A DNA stretch of 32,490 bases, from positions 1 to 32,490 of the forward strand of contig JAPYWJ010000015.1 in the NCBI GenBank assembly GCA_028276405.1, written 5' to 3'. The translations under genes were made by a program, and so were the position numbers. Below, piece by piece: positions 18,944 to 26,917 of this stretch. The number at the start of each line of letters is the position of its first letter. Within the stretch, counting starts at the first letter, position 1. Source of the stretch: Hydrogenobacter sp. Lineage in GTDB: Bacteria; Aquificota; Aquificia; Aquificales; Aquificaceae. A model generated the notes under the pieces. It made no database searches, had not been told where the DNA came from, and saw nothing but the letters and a program-made list of their open reading frames with translations.

Positions 18944-21100
18944 ATGTTTTTGGGTATAGATGTGGGGAGTACAACCTGTAAGTATGTCCTTACAGATGAA
19001 AGTGGAAAGATATTAGATAAAGTTTACGAAAGACACAACACAAAGCAAGCGGAAAAAGTGCTGGAATTTCTTACAAGGTTAGAAGAGTCCTTTGGCTTAA
19101 AGGCAGGGAGGGATAGGGTTTATCTGACGGGTTCGGGGGCTGGACTTGTTGCCAAGCTAATAGGTGGTAAGTTCCTTCAGGAGGTGGTGGCGGTAGCAAC
19201 AGCTGTCGAAAGATTACATCCTAAGGTGCGATTTGTCAGTGAGATAGGTGGTGAGGATATGAAGACCATCTTTATAAAGGAGGATGAAGGGAGGAGAAGC
19301 AGACAGGTGTTCATGCAAAATGTGTGTGCTGGTGGCACAGGTAGTTTTATTGAGAAGTCAGCCAGAAAGTTAGGAATAACTCAAGACCTTCTGTCGCGTA
19401 TGGGTTATAAGGGTTATACCCTTCACAAGATAAGTTCCAAGTGTGGCATCTTTGCTGAGGCGGATGTAAACTCCCTTCTGAAAGCAGGTGTTCCTACAGA
19501 AGAGATAATAGCTTCTCTTTTTGAAGCGGTAGTTTACCAAAACCTCTCTCAGCTCACAAAGGGCAACACACCTCTTCCAGAAGTATTACTCCTTGGAGGT
19601 CCAAACTTGTTCTTCAAGGGTCTGCAAGAAGCTTGGCGACACCATCTTAGAGAACTGTGGAAAGCAAGAGGTGTTGGAGAGTTTTCAGAGGAAGATATGG
19701 AAAGACTCGTTTATGTACCAGAATACTCTCTATTCTACGCATGTTTGGGCTGTGTATACACCGCAATGGAGGAAGAGGGCGGTGGGGTTTACATGGGAAG
19801 GGAAAAGTTAGAGTGGTGGGTCAGAGAAGGACAGTATCAAGAAAAGCTAAAGGAAGGGAAACGCGGGCTTGTAAACTCTCAGGAAGAACTAAGAGTTTTT
19901 TTAGAAAAATACGAGCGTGCAGTTTCTAACCAAGTGAACACAAAAAAGTCAAAAAGAGTAATCGTAGGCTGTGATTTTGGCTCTACAACCGCAAAGGCTG
20001 TATGCATAACACCCGAAAAGGAGATAGTCTTTTCCTGCTACAGTCTTAGTAAAGGCAATCCCATAGAAGACGCCAAACAAGTCTTCAGACAGATAAAGGA
20101 ATACTTAGAAGATGGAGAAGTTCTTGCTCTTGGTATCACCGGTTATGGAAAGGACTTACTTAAAGACATATTGGGTGCAGATGTAGCTGTTGTGGAAACC
20201 GTAGCCCATGCCACAGCCGGGCTTTATTTCTTTCCTGATGCGGACTGTATATGCGATGTAGGAGGAGTGGATGTTAAGATCATGATACTAAGACAAGGTT
20301 CTGTGGTGGATTTTAGGTTAAACTCTCAGTGCAGTTCAGGAAACGGCGCCTTTTTGCAAGGCGTTGCGGAGAGGTTCAATATACCCCTTAATCAGATAGC
20401 ACAAAAGGCTTTTTCAGCAAAAGCCATGCCTACATTCACGATGGGGTGCGGTGTTTTTCTTCAAAGCGACATAGTCAATCAGCAAAGAAAAGGTTGGCAA
20501 GCAGAAGAAATACTGGCAGGTCTTTGCTATGTGCTACCCCTGAATGTATGGATATACGCGGGAAACATAAACAACCTCTCCCAGGTAGGTAAAAAGTTTA
20601 TACTTCAGGGTGGAACCCACAGAAACCTTGCGGTAGTAAAAGCTCAGGTGGATTTTATCAAGTCAAAGGTTCCCGACGCAGAAGTGTATGTACATCCCTA
20701 CTCAGGTGAGGCAGGTGCCATAGGGTCTGCTTTGATTGCCTTAGAACAATGGCAAAAGCAGAAAACTACTAAGTTCAGAGGTTTTGACACTATAGAGAAG
20801 ATAGAATACAGAGCCATCACATCGCAAGACACGGTGTGCCACTGGTGTCCTATAAACTGCCAAAGGACTTTTATAGATGTTAAGCTACCAGAAGGAGAAG
20901 GGAGACCTTGGAGCAAAATACCCCTTGAAAAAGGCTGGGTAAGGCTTATAGTGAACAACTCCTGTCCCAAGGGTCTTGTAGAGGATGAAAGGGAGCTCAA
21001 GGTCATAAAAGAACAGATGGAAAAGATAAAGAAGAATTTCCCCAACATATCCCAAATAGTTAGGAAGTCTGCTTTTAGAAAGCTCAAGAGCGTGTTATAA
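18944..21100 (+). CDS. tandem-ASKHA activator ATPase (BadF/BcrA/HgdC type)
   Basis: A 718-residue protein with two HgdC-like ATPase domains in one chain. Domain 1: GIDVGSTTCKYVL (4-16), QNVCAGGTGSF with Cys128, ISSKCGIFAEADV with Cys167. Domain 2: GCDFGSTTAKAV (342-353), NSQCSSGNGAF with Cys463, TMGCGVFLQSD with Cys502. In HgdC homodimers two cysteines from each subunit hold one 4Fe-4S cluster; here the four cysteines could hold it within one chain. The C-terminal region adds VCHWCPINC (631-639) and NNSCPKG (671-677), a further cysteine site of the large-activator group (COG1924/COG3580-like). It would use ATP hydrolysis to send low-potential electrons to the upstream HgdB-like protein. Confidence 0.87.
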   Translation: MFLGIDVGSTTCKYVLTDESGKILDKVYERHNTKQAEKVLEFLTRLEESFGLKAGRDRVYLTGSGAGLVAKLIGGKFLQEVVAVATAVERLHPKVRFVSEIGGEDMKTIFIKEDEGRRSRQVFMQNVCAGGTGSFIEKSARKLGITQDLLSRMGYKGYTLHKISSKCGIFAEADVNSLLKAGVPTEEIIASLFEAVVYQNLSQLTKGNTPLPEVLLLGGPNLFFKGLQEAWRHHLRELWKARGVGEFSEEDMERLVYVPEYSLFYACLGCVYTAMEEEGGGVYMGREKLEWWVREGQYQEKLKEGKRGLVNSQEELRVFLEKYERAVSNQVNTKKSKRVIVGCDFGSTTAKAVCITPEKEIVFSCYSLSKGNPIEDAKQVFRQIKEYLEDGEVLALGITGYGKDLLKDILGADVAVVETVAHATAGLYFFPDADCICDVGGVDVKIMILRQGSVVDFRLNSQCSSGNGAFLQGVAERFNIPLNQIAQKAFSAKAMPTFTMGCGVFLQSDIVNQQRKGWQAEEILAGLCYVLPLNVWIYAGNINNLSQVGKKFILQGGTHRNLAVVKAQVDFIKSKVPDAEVYVHPYSGEAGAIGSALIALEQWQKQKTTKFRGFDTIEKIEYRAITSQDTVCHWCPINCQRTFIDVKLPEGEGRPWSKIPLEKGWVRLIVNNSCPKGLVEDERELKVIKEQMEKIKKNFPNISQIVRKSAFRKLKSVL

Positions 21101-21101
21101 T
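21096..21101 (+). promoter_or_regulatory. -10 box directly before lysA
   Basis: TATAAT overlaps the stop codon of the activator gene and lies 10 nt before the lysA ATG; a poor -35 (TTTTAG, 21073-21078) is 17 nt upstream. No Shine-Dalgarno is present before lysA, so the transcript would be nearly leaderless. Confidence 0.5.
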
Positions 21102-21111
21102 ATATCCCCTT

Positions 21112-22362
21112 ATGCTTAAGGATTACAACAAGTATCTTGAATACAGGAACGGAGAGCTGTATCTTGATGGAGTGTCCCTAAAGGCTTTAGCAGAGGAATT
21201 TGGTACTCCCCTCTATGTTTACAGTGCTTCTTACATAAGAGATAGAGTAAGGGCATACAGAGAAGCCTTCCCAGATGCCCTTATATGCTATGCTGTAAAG
21301 GCTAACTTCAATCCTGAGATTATAAAGCTTGTAAAAGAGGAGGGTGCAGGAGCGGACATAGTTTCTGGTGGTGAGCTTTACGCATCGATGCAAGCTGGTG
21401 TAGACCCTAAGAAAATAGTTTACGCTGGTGTAGGAAAAACTCTAAAAGAGATAGAGTACGCTATAAGTTGTGACATACTTATGTTCAATGTGGAGTCTCG
21501 TATGGAATTGGAGGTGCTCGAGCAAGTAGCAGAGCGTATGGGCAAAAAGGTAAGAATAGCTATAAGGGTAAACCCTGATGTGGACCCCAAAACACACCCC
21601 TACATATCAACGGGTATGAAAAAGAGCAAGTTTGGTGTGGATATAAAGCAAGCAAAAGAGGAGTACGAATATGCAAGGAATCTGAAAAATCTTGAAGTTG
21701 CAGGTATACACTGTCATATAGGCTCTCAGATACTTGATGTATCACCCTACATAGAAGCGGTGGAAAAGGTAGTTGAGCTTTACCATCACCTTATAAAAAG
21801 TGGCTTTAACATAAGCTATTTGGACATAGGAGGAGGATTAGGCATAAAGTATAAACCCGAACAATCAAGCCCGGAACCCAGCGACCTTGCAGATGCCATA
21901 GGTCCCATATTAAGAGATGTGAAGGCAAAGCTCATTCTTGAGCCGGGACGGTCCATAGTAGGAAACGCGGGTGTTTTAATAACGCGTGTGGAATTCCTAA
22001 AGGACAAAGGACATAAACACTTTGTTATAGTTGATGCAGGCATGAACGACCTTATCAGACCTGCCATTTACGACGCTTACCACCACATTGTGCCTGTTGA
22101 AAAAAGAGATGGGCGTTATATAAAAACAGACATAGTGGGTCCCATATGCGAAACTGGAGACTTTTTAGCCTTAGACAGAGATATACAGGAAGTAAGAAGA
22201 GGTGATTACTTAGCGGTGCTATCTGCAGGTGCTTATGGTTTTGCCATGTCATCTCACTACAATGTAAGACCAAGAGCCTGCGAACTTTTAGTGGATGGGG
22301 GAAATTACAGGATTATAAGGAACAGGGAGGATTATGCTTACATACTCTCTTTGAATTCTTAA
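21112..22362 (+). CDS. lysA: diaminopimelate decarboxylase
   Basis: A 416-residue PLP enzyme that converts meso-diaminopimelate to lysine, the final step of the pathway. The PLP lysine is Lys63 in CYAVKANFN; HCHIGSQI, DIGGGLGI, EPGRSIVGNAG and GPICETGD are the other fold-type III decarboxylase blocks, the last contributing to the substrate site. Length matches LysA. The start lacks a Shine-Dalgarno and follows a TATAAT by 10 nt. Nothing functionally related is adjacent. Confidence 0.97.
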   Translation: MLKDYNKYLEYRNGELYLDGVSLKALAEEFGTPLYVYSASYIRDRVRAYREAFPDALICYAVKANFNPEIIKLVKEEGAGADIVSGGELYASMQAGVDPKKIVYAGVGKTLKEIEYAISCDILMFNVESRMELEVLEQVAERMGKKVRIAIRVNPDVDPKTHPYISTGMKKSKFGVDIKQAKEEYEYARNLKNLEVAGIHCHIGSQILDVSPYIEAVEKVVELYHHLIKSGFNISYLDIGGGLGIKYKPEQSSPEPSDLADAIGPILRDVKAKLILEPGRSIVGNAGVLITRVEFLKDKGHKHFVIVDAGMNDLIRPAIYDAYHHIVPVEKRDGRYIKTDIVGPICETGDFLALDRDIQEVRRGDYLAVLSAGAYGFAMSSHYNVRPRACELLVDGGNYRIIRNREDYAYILSLNS

Positions 22363-22431
22363 AAGTTTCTGACTACTATTCTTTGAAATTATAGAAGGGA
22401 TAACCCTTTGAGTGTAATTAAACTTAATATC

Positions 22432-23448
22432 ATGGTGGAACTTTTAAAGCTCGTTAGGGCTTCTGGCTGAGCTGCAAAGGTAGGTCCGGCGGACCTAGAA
22501 CATCTTATAACTGGGCTGGACCTTTATTATGATGATGCTACCCTTTTGGGTGTGGGTGATGACGCAGGCGTCTACCTTTACCAAGGAAGCGTATTTGTTC
22601 ACACAGTGGACCTTATAACTCCTGTGGTCAACGACCCATACCTTTGGGGAGCCATATCCACGGCAAACTCCTTGAGCGATGTGTATGCTATGGGAGGTGT
22701 GCCTCTGAACGCTCTTGCTATAGTAGGGTTCAATAACTGCGAAATGCGTGTGGATACACTTAAAGAGGTTATGAAGGGATGTGCTGACAAACTCAGGGAG
22801 GCAAAAACTGTTCTTCTTGGTGGACACACCATAGATGACAAAGAACCTAAATTTGGTCTTGCAGTGATGGGTGTGTGTCCTGACGGTAGTTATCTCTCTC
22901 AAAAAGGTGCAAAGGCAGGAGATATATTGGCAATCACCAAGCCCATAGGTGTTGGCATACTCACAAAAGCCATAAAAGAAGGAAAGATAAGCGAAAAGGA
23001 CATAAGATCAGCGGTAGAAAACATGCTTACGCTTAACGACAGAGCAAGTCTTCTTGCCAAAAGGCTTACTGCTACTTCTTGTACTGATGTGACGGGCTTT
23101 GGACTTTTGGGACACGCTTACAATATAGCTAAAAAGTCAGAAGTTAGATTGACCATAAGGTTCTCTCAAGTTCCCGTATACGAAGCATCCGTATTTTTTG
23201 CAAAGCAGAAGATACACCCAAAAGGTGCCGTGGATAACTACAACTTTGTAAAGGAACAACTCATCAACGAAGGGCTCGATTGGTGGCAAATCCTTCTCCT
23301 TTCAGACCCTAACACTTCTGGTGGATTGCTCTTTACATTCCCAAAAGATGCGCTACCTTTTCTGGAAAAAGAAGCACAAGCGCTGGGTACAAAAGCTTGG
23401 ATCATAGGAGAGGTGGAAGAAGGTACGGGTATCAGACTTGTGGATTGA
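22432..23448 (+). CDS. selD: selenide, water dikinase (selenoprotein)
   Basis: A 338-residue enzyme that makes selenophosphate from selenide and ATP for Sec-tRNA synthesis. TGA at 22468-22470 is codon 13 and falls where homologues have catalytic Cys or Sec (VRASG-Sec-AAK, with the conserved Lys16). GVGDDAG (40-46), [12 protein letters not shown] and DPNTSGGLL are the ATP and metal sites of the SelD/PurM fold. I chose ATG 22432, giving the MVELLKLVR start like the Aquifex enzyme; TTG 22408, with AAGGGA 7 nt upstream, would add 8 residues and cannot be ruled out. An annotation starting at 22546 would lose the active site. It ends 1 nt from yidC, which converges. Confidence 0.95.
22471..22497 (+). 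promoter_or_regulatory. SECIS-type hairpin of selD
   Basis: Ten nt after the UGA, TAGGTCC (22481-22487) pairs perfectly with GGACCTA (22491-22497) over a GGC loop. Position and size suit a bacterial SECIS read by SelB. If the top C-G pairs open, the loop enlarges; the exact loop form is not clear. Confidence 0.75.
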
Positions 23449-23449
23449 G

Positions 23450-24949
23450 TCACTTGCCTTTCTTTTTGCTTTTTCTCTCCTTTTTATCTTTAAGAATAAC
23501 TTCTTTTATAAGATAGCTCTGGAAAATGTTAAGTATGTTGTTAAAGGTCCAATAAATTACAAGACCGGCGGGAAAGTTTGCAAACAAGAAGGTAAAAGCC
23601 ACAGAAGATACATACATCATAAAGTTCTGCGTTTTGTCAGGGTTCGGACTTATAAACTGCTGGGCTATCATGGTCAAACCCATCAGTATTGGCAGTATGT
23701 AATAGGGATCTTTTTGCGCTAAGCTGGGTATCCAAAGCATGGATGCAAGTTGAAGGTCTACGGTTATGGTAAGGACTTTGTAGAGAGCAAAGAAAACAGG
23801 TATCTGAAGGATCATGGGAAGACAACCAGACATGGGGTTAAAACCTACCTGAGAGTAGAGTTTCATGACCTCTTCTTGCATCTTGACGGGGTCATCCTTA
23901 TACCTTTCCCTTATCTCTTGCATCTTAGGTGCGAGTTCTGAAAGCTTCATCATGGAAAGACTACTTTTGTAGGTTAGTGGGAACATAAAAAGCCTGACAA
24001 TTAGGGTAAGAGCCAATATGGAAAATACCCAAGAATGAAGGTGTTGGTATATCCAATACATAAAGATAAACAGGGGCTTGACTAAAAGCTTTAGCGTTCC
24101 ATAGTCTATAACATCCGAAAGTCCTATTCGCTTTAGTATTGAATATTCCTTGGCACCTGCGTAGAAGATCAGGGGGCTATCTACCTCAACGAGGGTTATA
24201 GTACTGTTATCCTCAGCTCTATATATGACTACAGAGTTTATCTTACCAACAAAGCCTTTAAAGTAGTACCTGCTTTCCTCTCCTGCGAAGTTTATATTTC
24301 CCTTTATTACCTGCCTTCCCTTTATACTGTTTATGTCTATTCTTTCTATAGTACCTTCAAGGCTCACAATGGGTCCTGAATGTGTGTAAAATTCATCCCC
24401 TTTAGGGTGGCTCCCTACAACTACATAGATGGTAGAAGGTAAGTTTTTTGAAGTTACACGAAATCTAAAATATCCCTTTTCGTAGGTAAGCTCCTTTGTA
24501 AGGCTAATGTTCCCGTCTGAATAAGTCATGGTGATGGTGTTGCCATCCTTACTCAGTGTATAGGGAGAAAAGTTAAGCTTTTGGTCTATGTCTGGATTTC
24601 CCGTATATACTTCAAGAGGGTATATATTAAGCTTTCTTTCTGTATCCGTGATAAGGTCATAGGAGTACTTCTTGTCTATTATGCGTACCAATTTCCCACC
24701 CTCTAAAGACACAGAAATACTGTACTGTCCCACATCAAAGCTCTGAACATCTGTAGGTTTTTTAGATGCTCTAGTGCTTCCCAACATAAGCTGGGGCACC
24801 ATGGTGTTGGGCTCTTCTTTTTTAACCTGAGGGGTGGAACTCCCCTTGGGTGAAAAATAGTATGTATACATCTCAAAGGCAAACATAAACAGAGTTATGG
24901 CAAGCATTAGTATAAAAAGCCTCTTGAAGTCTATGTGGTCTTTCTCCAT
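23450..24949 (-). CDS. yidC: membrane protein insertase YidC
   Basis: A 499-residue inner-membrane insertase of the Gram-negative type: N-terminal membrane segment (about 9-28), a large periplasmic P1 domain (about 30-310), then five segments with the conserved LIVRLFMFPLTYKSS (hydrophilic-groove Arg), the coiled KMQEIRERYKDDPVKMQEEVMKLY hairpin and FANFPAGLVIYWTFNNIL, and a basic tail KERKSKKKGK. It inserts and folds membrane proteins with or without SecYEG, including subunit c encoded upstream. The ATG at 24949 overlaps the yidD stop (TGATG); a TTG one codon earlier is possible. The 3' end is 1 nt from selD. Confidence 0.95.
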   Translation of the reverse strand: MEKDHIDFKRLFILMLAITLFMFAFEMYTYYFSPKGSSTPQVKKEEPNTMVPQLMLGSTRASKKPTDVQSFDVGQYSISVSLEGGKLVRIIDKKYSYDLITDTERKLNIYPLEVYTGNPDIDQKLNFSPYTLSKDGNTITMTYSDGNISLTKELTYEKGYFRFRVTSKNLPSTIYVVVGSHPKGDEFYTHSGPIVSLEGTIERIDINSIKGRQVIKGNINFAGEESRYYFKGFVGKINSVVIYRAEDNSTITLVEVDSPLIFYAGAKEYSILKRIGLSDVIDYGTLKLLVKPLFIFMYWIYQHLHSWVFSILALTLIVRLFMFPLTYKSSLSMMKLSELAPKMQEIRERYKDDPVKMQEEVMKLYSQVGFNPMSGCLPMILQIPVFFALYKVLTITVDLQLASMLWIPSLAQKDPYYILPILMGLTMIAQQFISPNPDKTQNFMMYVSSVAFTFLFANFPAGLVIYWTFNNILNIFQSYLIKEVILKDKKERKSKKKGK

Positions 24950-25155
24950 CAAGGGTAATCAACACCTCCCTTTGAAAAAGGATTACACCTTATGAGTCGC
25001 CATAGAGCTTTGAGCGTTCCTTTTAGCGGACCGTACTTTTCAACAGCAAGGATAGCATACTCAGAACATGTAGGATGATACTTGCAGGAGGGTGGGTAAA
25101 GAGGGGAAATAACCCCCTGCCAAAATCTTAAGAGCAACACCAACGCTTTTCTCAA
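24949..25155 (-). CDS. yidD: membrane protein insertion efficiency factor YidD
   Basis: A 68-residue protein with the family pattern [25 protein letters not shown] and a C-terminal [13 protein letters not shown] block; Cys at CKYHPTC and RCNPF are the conserved ones. It helps YidC-dependent insertion at the inner membrane. It begins with TTG overlapping the rpmH TGA (TTGA). In most bacteria rnpA stands between rpmH and yidD; here nothing does. Confidence 0.93.
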   Translation of the reverse strand: MRKALVLLLRFWQGVISPLYPPSCKYHPTCSEYAILAVEKYGPLKGTLKALWRLIRCNPFSKGGVDYP

Positions 25156-25295
25156 GGTGCCAATCTCTTTCTACCCTTCTGCCTTCTTCTTTTTATTATC
25201 TTCCTTCCGCTTTTGGTAGACATCCTTGCAAGAAATCCGCTCTTGCGCTTTCTTTTGAGATTAGATGTTCTTGTTATGTTCCTCTGAGTTGCCAT
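25152..25295 (-). CDS. rpmH: 50S ribosomal protein L34
   Basis: A 47-residue, very basic protein, short enough to be missed by length cut-offs. It reads [20 protein letters not shown], then [20 protein letters not shown], then GRKRLAP, which follows the L34 pattern (SNLKRKR..GF.ARM.T..GRK...RRR.KGRKRL). The ATG at 25295 has GAGGAG 7 nt upstream. Its stop overlaps the yidD start. Neighbours rpmH-yidD-yidC are the conserved set, without rnpA. Confidence 0.96.
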   Translation of the reverse strand: MATQRNITRTSNLKRKRKSGFLARMSTKSGRKIIKRRRQKGRKRLAP

Positions 25296-25306
25296 CCATT
25301 AACTCC

Positions 25307-25645
<339 letters not shown>

Positions 25646-26290
25646 TTAGTGTCCCTCATGAGAAATTGCACCGGAAAGATAAACTACAGAAAGTATCATG
25701 AATATGTAAGACTGTATAAAAACCGCCAAGAACTTTATAGCTATGATAAACAAAAGTAGCAAAGGTGATACCGCCATGGTAAAGGGGTTTTTTACCACAA
25801 GGCTAACAAGGACCAAAAGCAACAAAGCTCCACCCTTCATGTTAGCAAAAAGCCTCAGAGTAAGAGTTATGGGTCTGGCAAGGTGAGAGATGATCTCTAT
25901 AAGGAAAAAAACGGGTGCAAGGTAAGGACTAGGTCCCATGAAGTGTTTGAGGTATCCTACTCCGTGATGCCTAAAACCTTCAAAGTTATAAAGCAAGAAA
26001 ACACAGAGAGCTAAAGCCAAGTTTGTATTAACATTTGCGGTTGGAGCTTCAAGCCCCGGTACCATGCCTAAAAGGTTGGAAAAAAACACAAAAAGCCCTA
26101 TACTGGCAATAAAAGGTGCGTACCTTAATCCTTCTTGCCCAGCATTTTCAAGAAGCATGTTTCTTACAAATCTCAAGTATCCTTCCCACAGAGCCTGAAA
26201 CTTAGTGGGTCTTAAGGAAGGTCTGCCTGCAAGCAAGATAAGCGTTAGCGATATTCCCATAGCAACTATACCAAAGTAAACATGCTCCAT
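25646..26290 (-). CDS. atpB: ATP synthase Fo subunit a
   Basis: A 214-residue membrane subunit forming the proton half-channels beside the c ring. The essential Arg is in the segment HLARPITLTLRLFANMKGG, and FFSNLLGMVPG and FIQSYIFMILSVVYLSGA are further conserved parts. I take ATG 26290 (MEHVYF) as start: a TATAAT on the minus strand (26305 to 26300) stands 9 nt before it, which excludes the in-frame ATG at 26317 from that transcript, and neither site has a Shine-Dalgarno. Subunit b genes are absent here and atpD is 24 kb away, so the synthase genes are dispersed. Confidence 0.94.
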   Translation of the reverse strand: MEHVYFGIVAMGISLTLILLAGRPSLRPTKFQALWEGYLRFVRNMLLENAGQEGLRYAPFIASIGLFVFFSNLLGMVPGLEAPTANVNTNLALALCVFLLYNFEGFRHHGVGYLKHFMGPSPYLAPVFFLIEIISHLARPITLTLRLFANMKGGALLLLVLVSLVVKNPFTMAVSPLLLLFIIAIKFLAVFIQSYIFMILSVVYLSGAISHEGH

Positions 26291-26299
26291 AACACCATC

Positions 26300-26305
26300 A
26301 TTATA
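26300..26305 (-). promoter_or_regulatory. -10 box directly before atpB
   Basis: Minus-strand TATAAT, 9 nt before the ATG at 26290. The region upstream is AT-rich with no clear -35. Spacing predicts a leader of about two or three bases. Confidence 0.5.
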
Positions 26306-26422
26306 ACACAAATTCATCAGTTCAGAAAAAGTTTATATAAGGCGTGCTTATACAAAAGGAATAAAGTTCTAATTGCATTAAAAAGGCTTGTTGGATACCT
26401 TAAAAGTGTAGGAGGTGGAAAG

Positions 26423-26890
26423 ATGAAAACAAGGTGGCTTTTTTTACTTCTTCTCCTTTTACCTTTAGTTTACGCTCAAGAGGATGATATACTTAAAACA
26501 CCTCTGACCAAAAGACTGGCTAATATGAATGTAAGCATAGGTGTGGTAAGCATTCAAGAGTTAAAAAGTACATTTCCTAGAGCTTACGAGCTCTTGGTGA
26601 AAAGTCATGGAGAGCCAAAGGCTTACGATACACACCACCTTGCGGTAGCCTTGTGGAGGGAGGAAAAGGATAATGTTAAGTATCTGTCTGACTATAAGGT
26701 TGAAGCGGAAGTCAGATCCCCTCTCCTAAGAGCGGAGAGGAAACCTCTTACCAAATACCCACACCAGTACGGAGATAACTACGGCGGATGGTTCCAAATG
26801 TCAGATAAAGGGTTATACTCTATCAATATATACATAAAAGATGACAAGGGGAAGGTTCTAAGGGTAAACTTTGACTACTTTATGCAGTGA
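26423..26890 (+). CDS. secreted protein of unknown function
   Basis: A 155-residue exported protein. Residues 1-17 form a signal peptide (MKTRWLFLLLLLLPLVYA, cut before QEDD). The mature part is hydrophilic, with no cysteine, and its C-terminal 45 residues alternate in the manner of a beta-sandwich edge: QYGDNYGGWFQMSDKG, then YSINIYIKDDKGK and LRVNFDYFMQ. I do not recognise the family. The start is set by AGGAGGTG (26410-26417); the longer frame from 26282 runs into the divergent atpB region. It is followed after 27 nt by the YyaL-like gene, so cotranscription is possible. Confidence 0.75.
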   Translation: MKTRWLFLLLLLLPLVYAQEDDILKTPLTKRLANMNVSIGVVSIQELKSTFPRAYELLVKSHGEPKAYDTHHLAVALWREEKDNVKYLSDYKVEAEVRSPLLRAERKPLTKYPHQYGDNYGGWFQMSDKGLYSINIYIKDDKGKVLRVNFDYFMQ

Positions 26891-26917
26891 AAACTAATTT
26901 GCTTAACTTATTAGATT

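Noticed and set aside
19593-19929. Alternative plus-strand frames inside the activator ATPase
   Set aside because: Low-complexity shadow translations with no ribosome binding site, within a well-conserved gene.
26291-26317. Upstream ATG at 26317 as atpB start
   Set aside because: It lies upstream of a TATAAT placed 9 nt before the ATG at 26290 and has no ribosome binding site.
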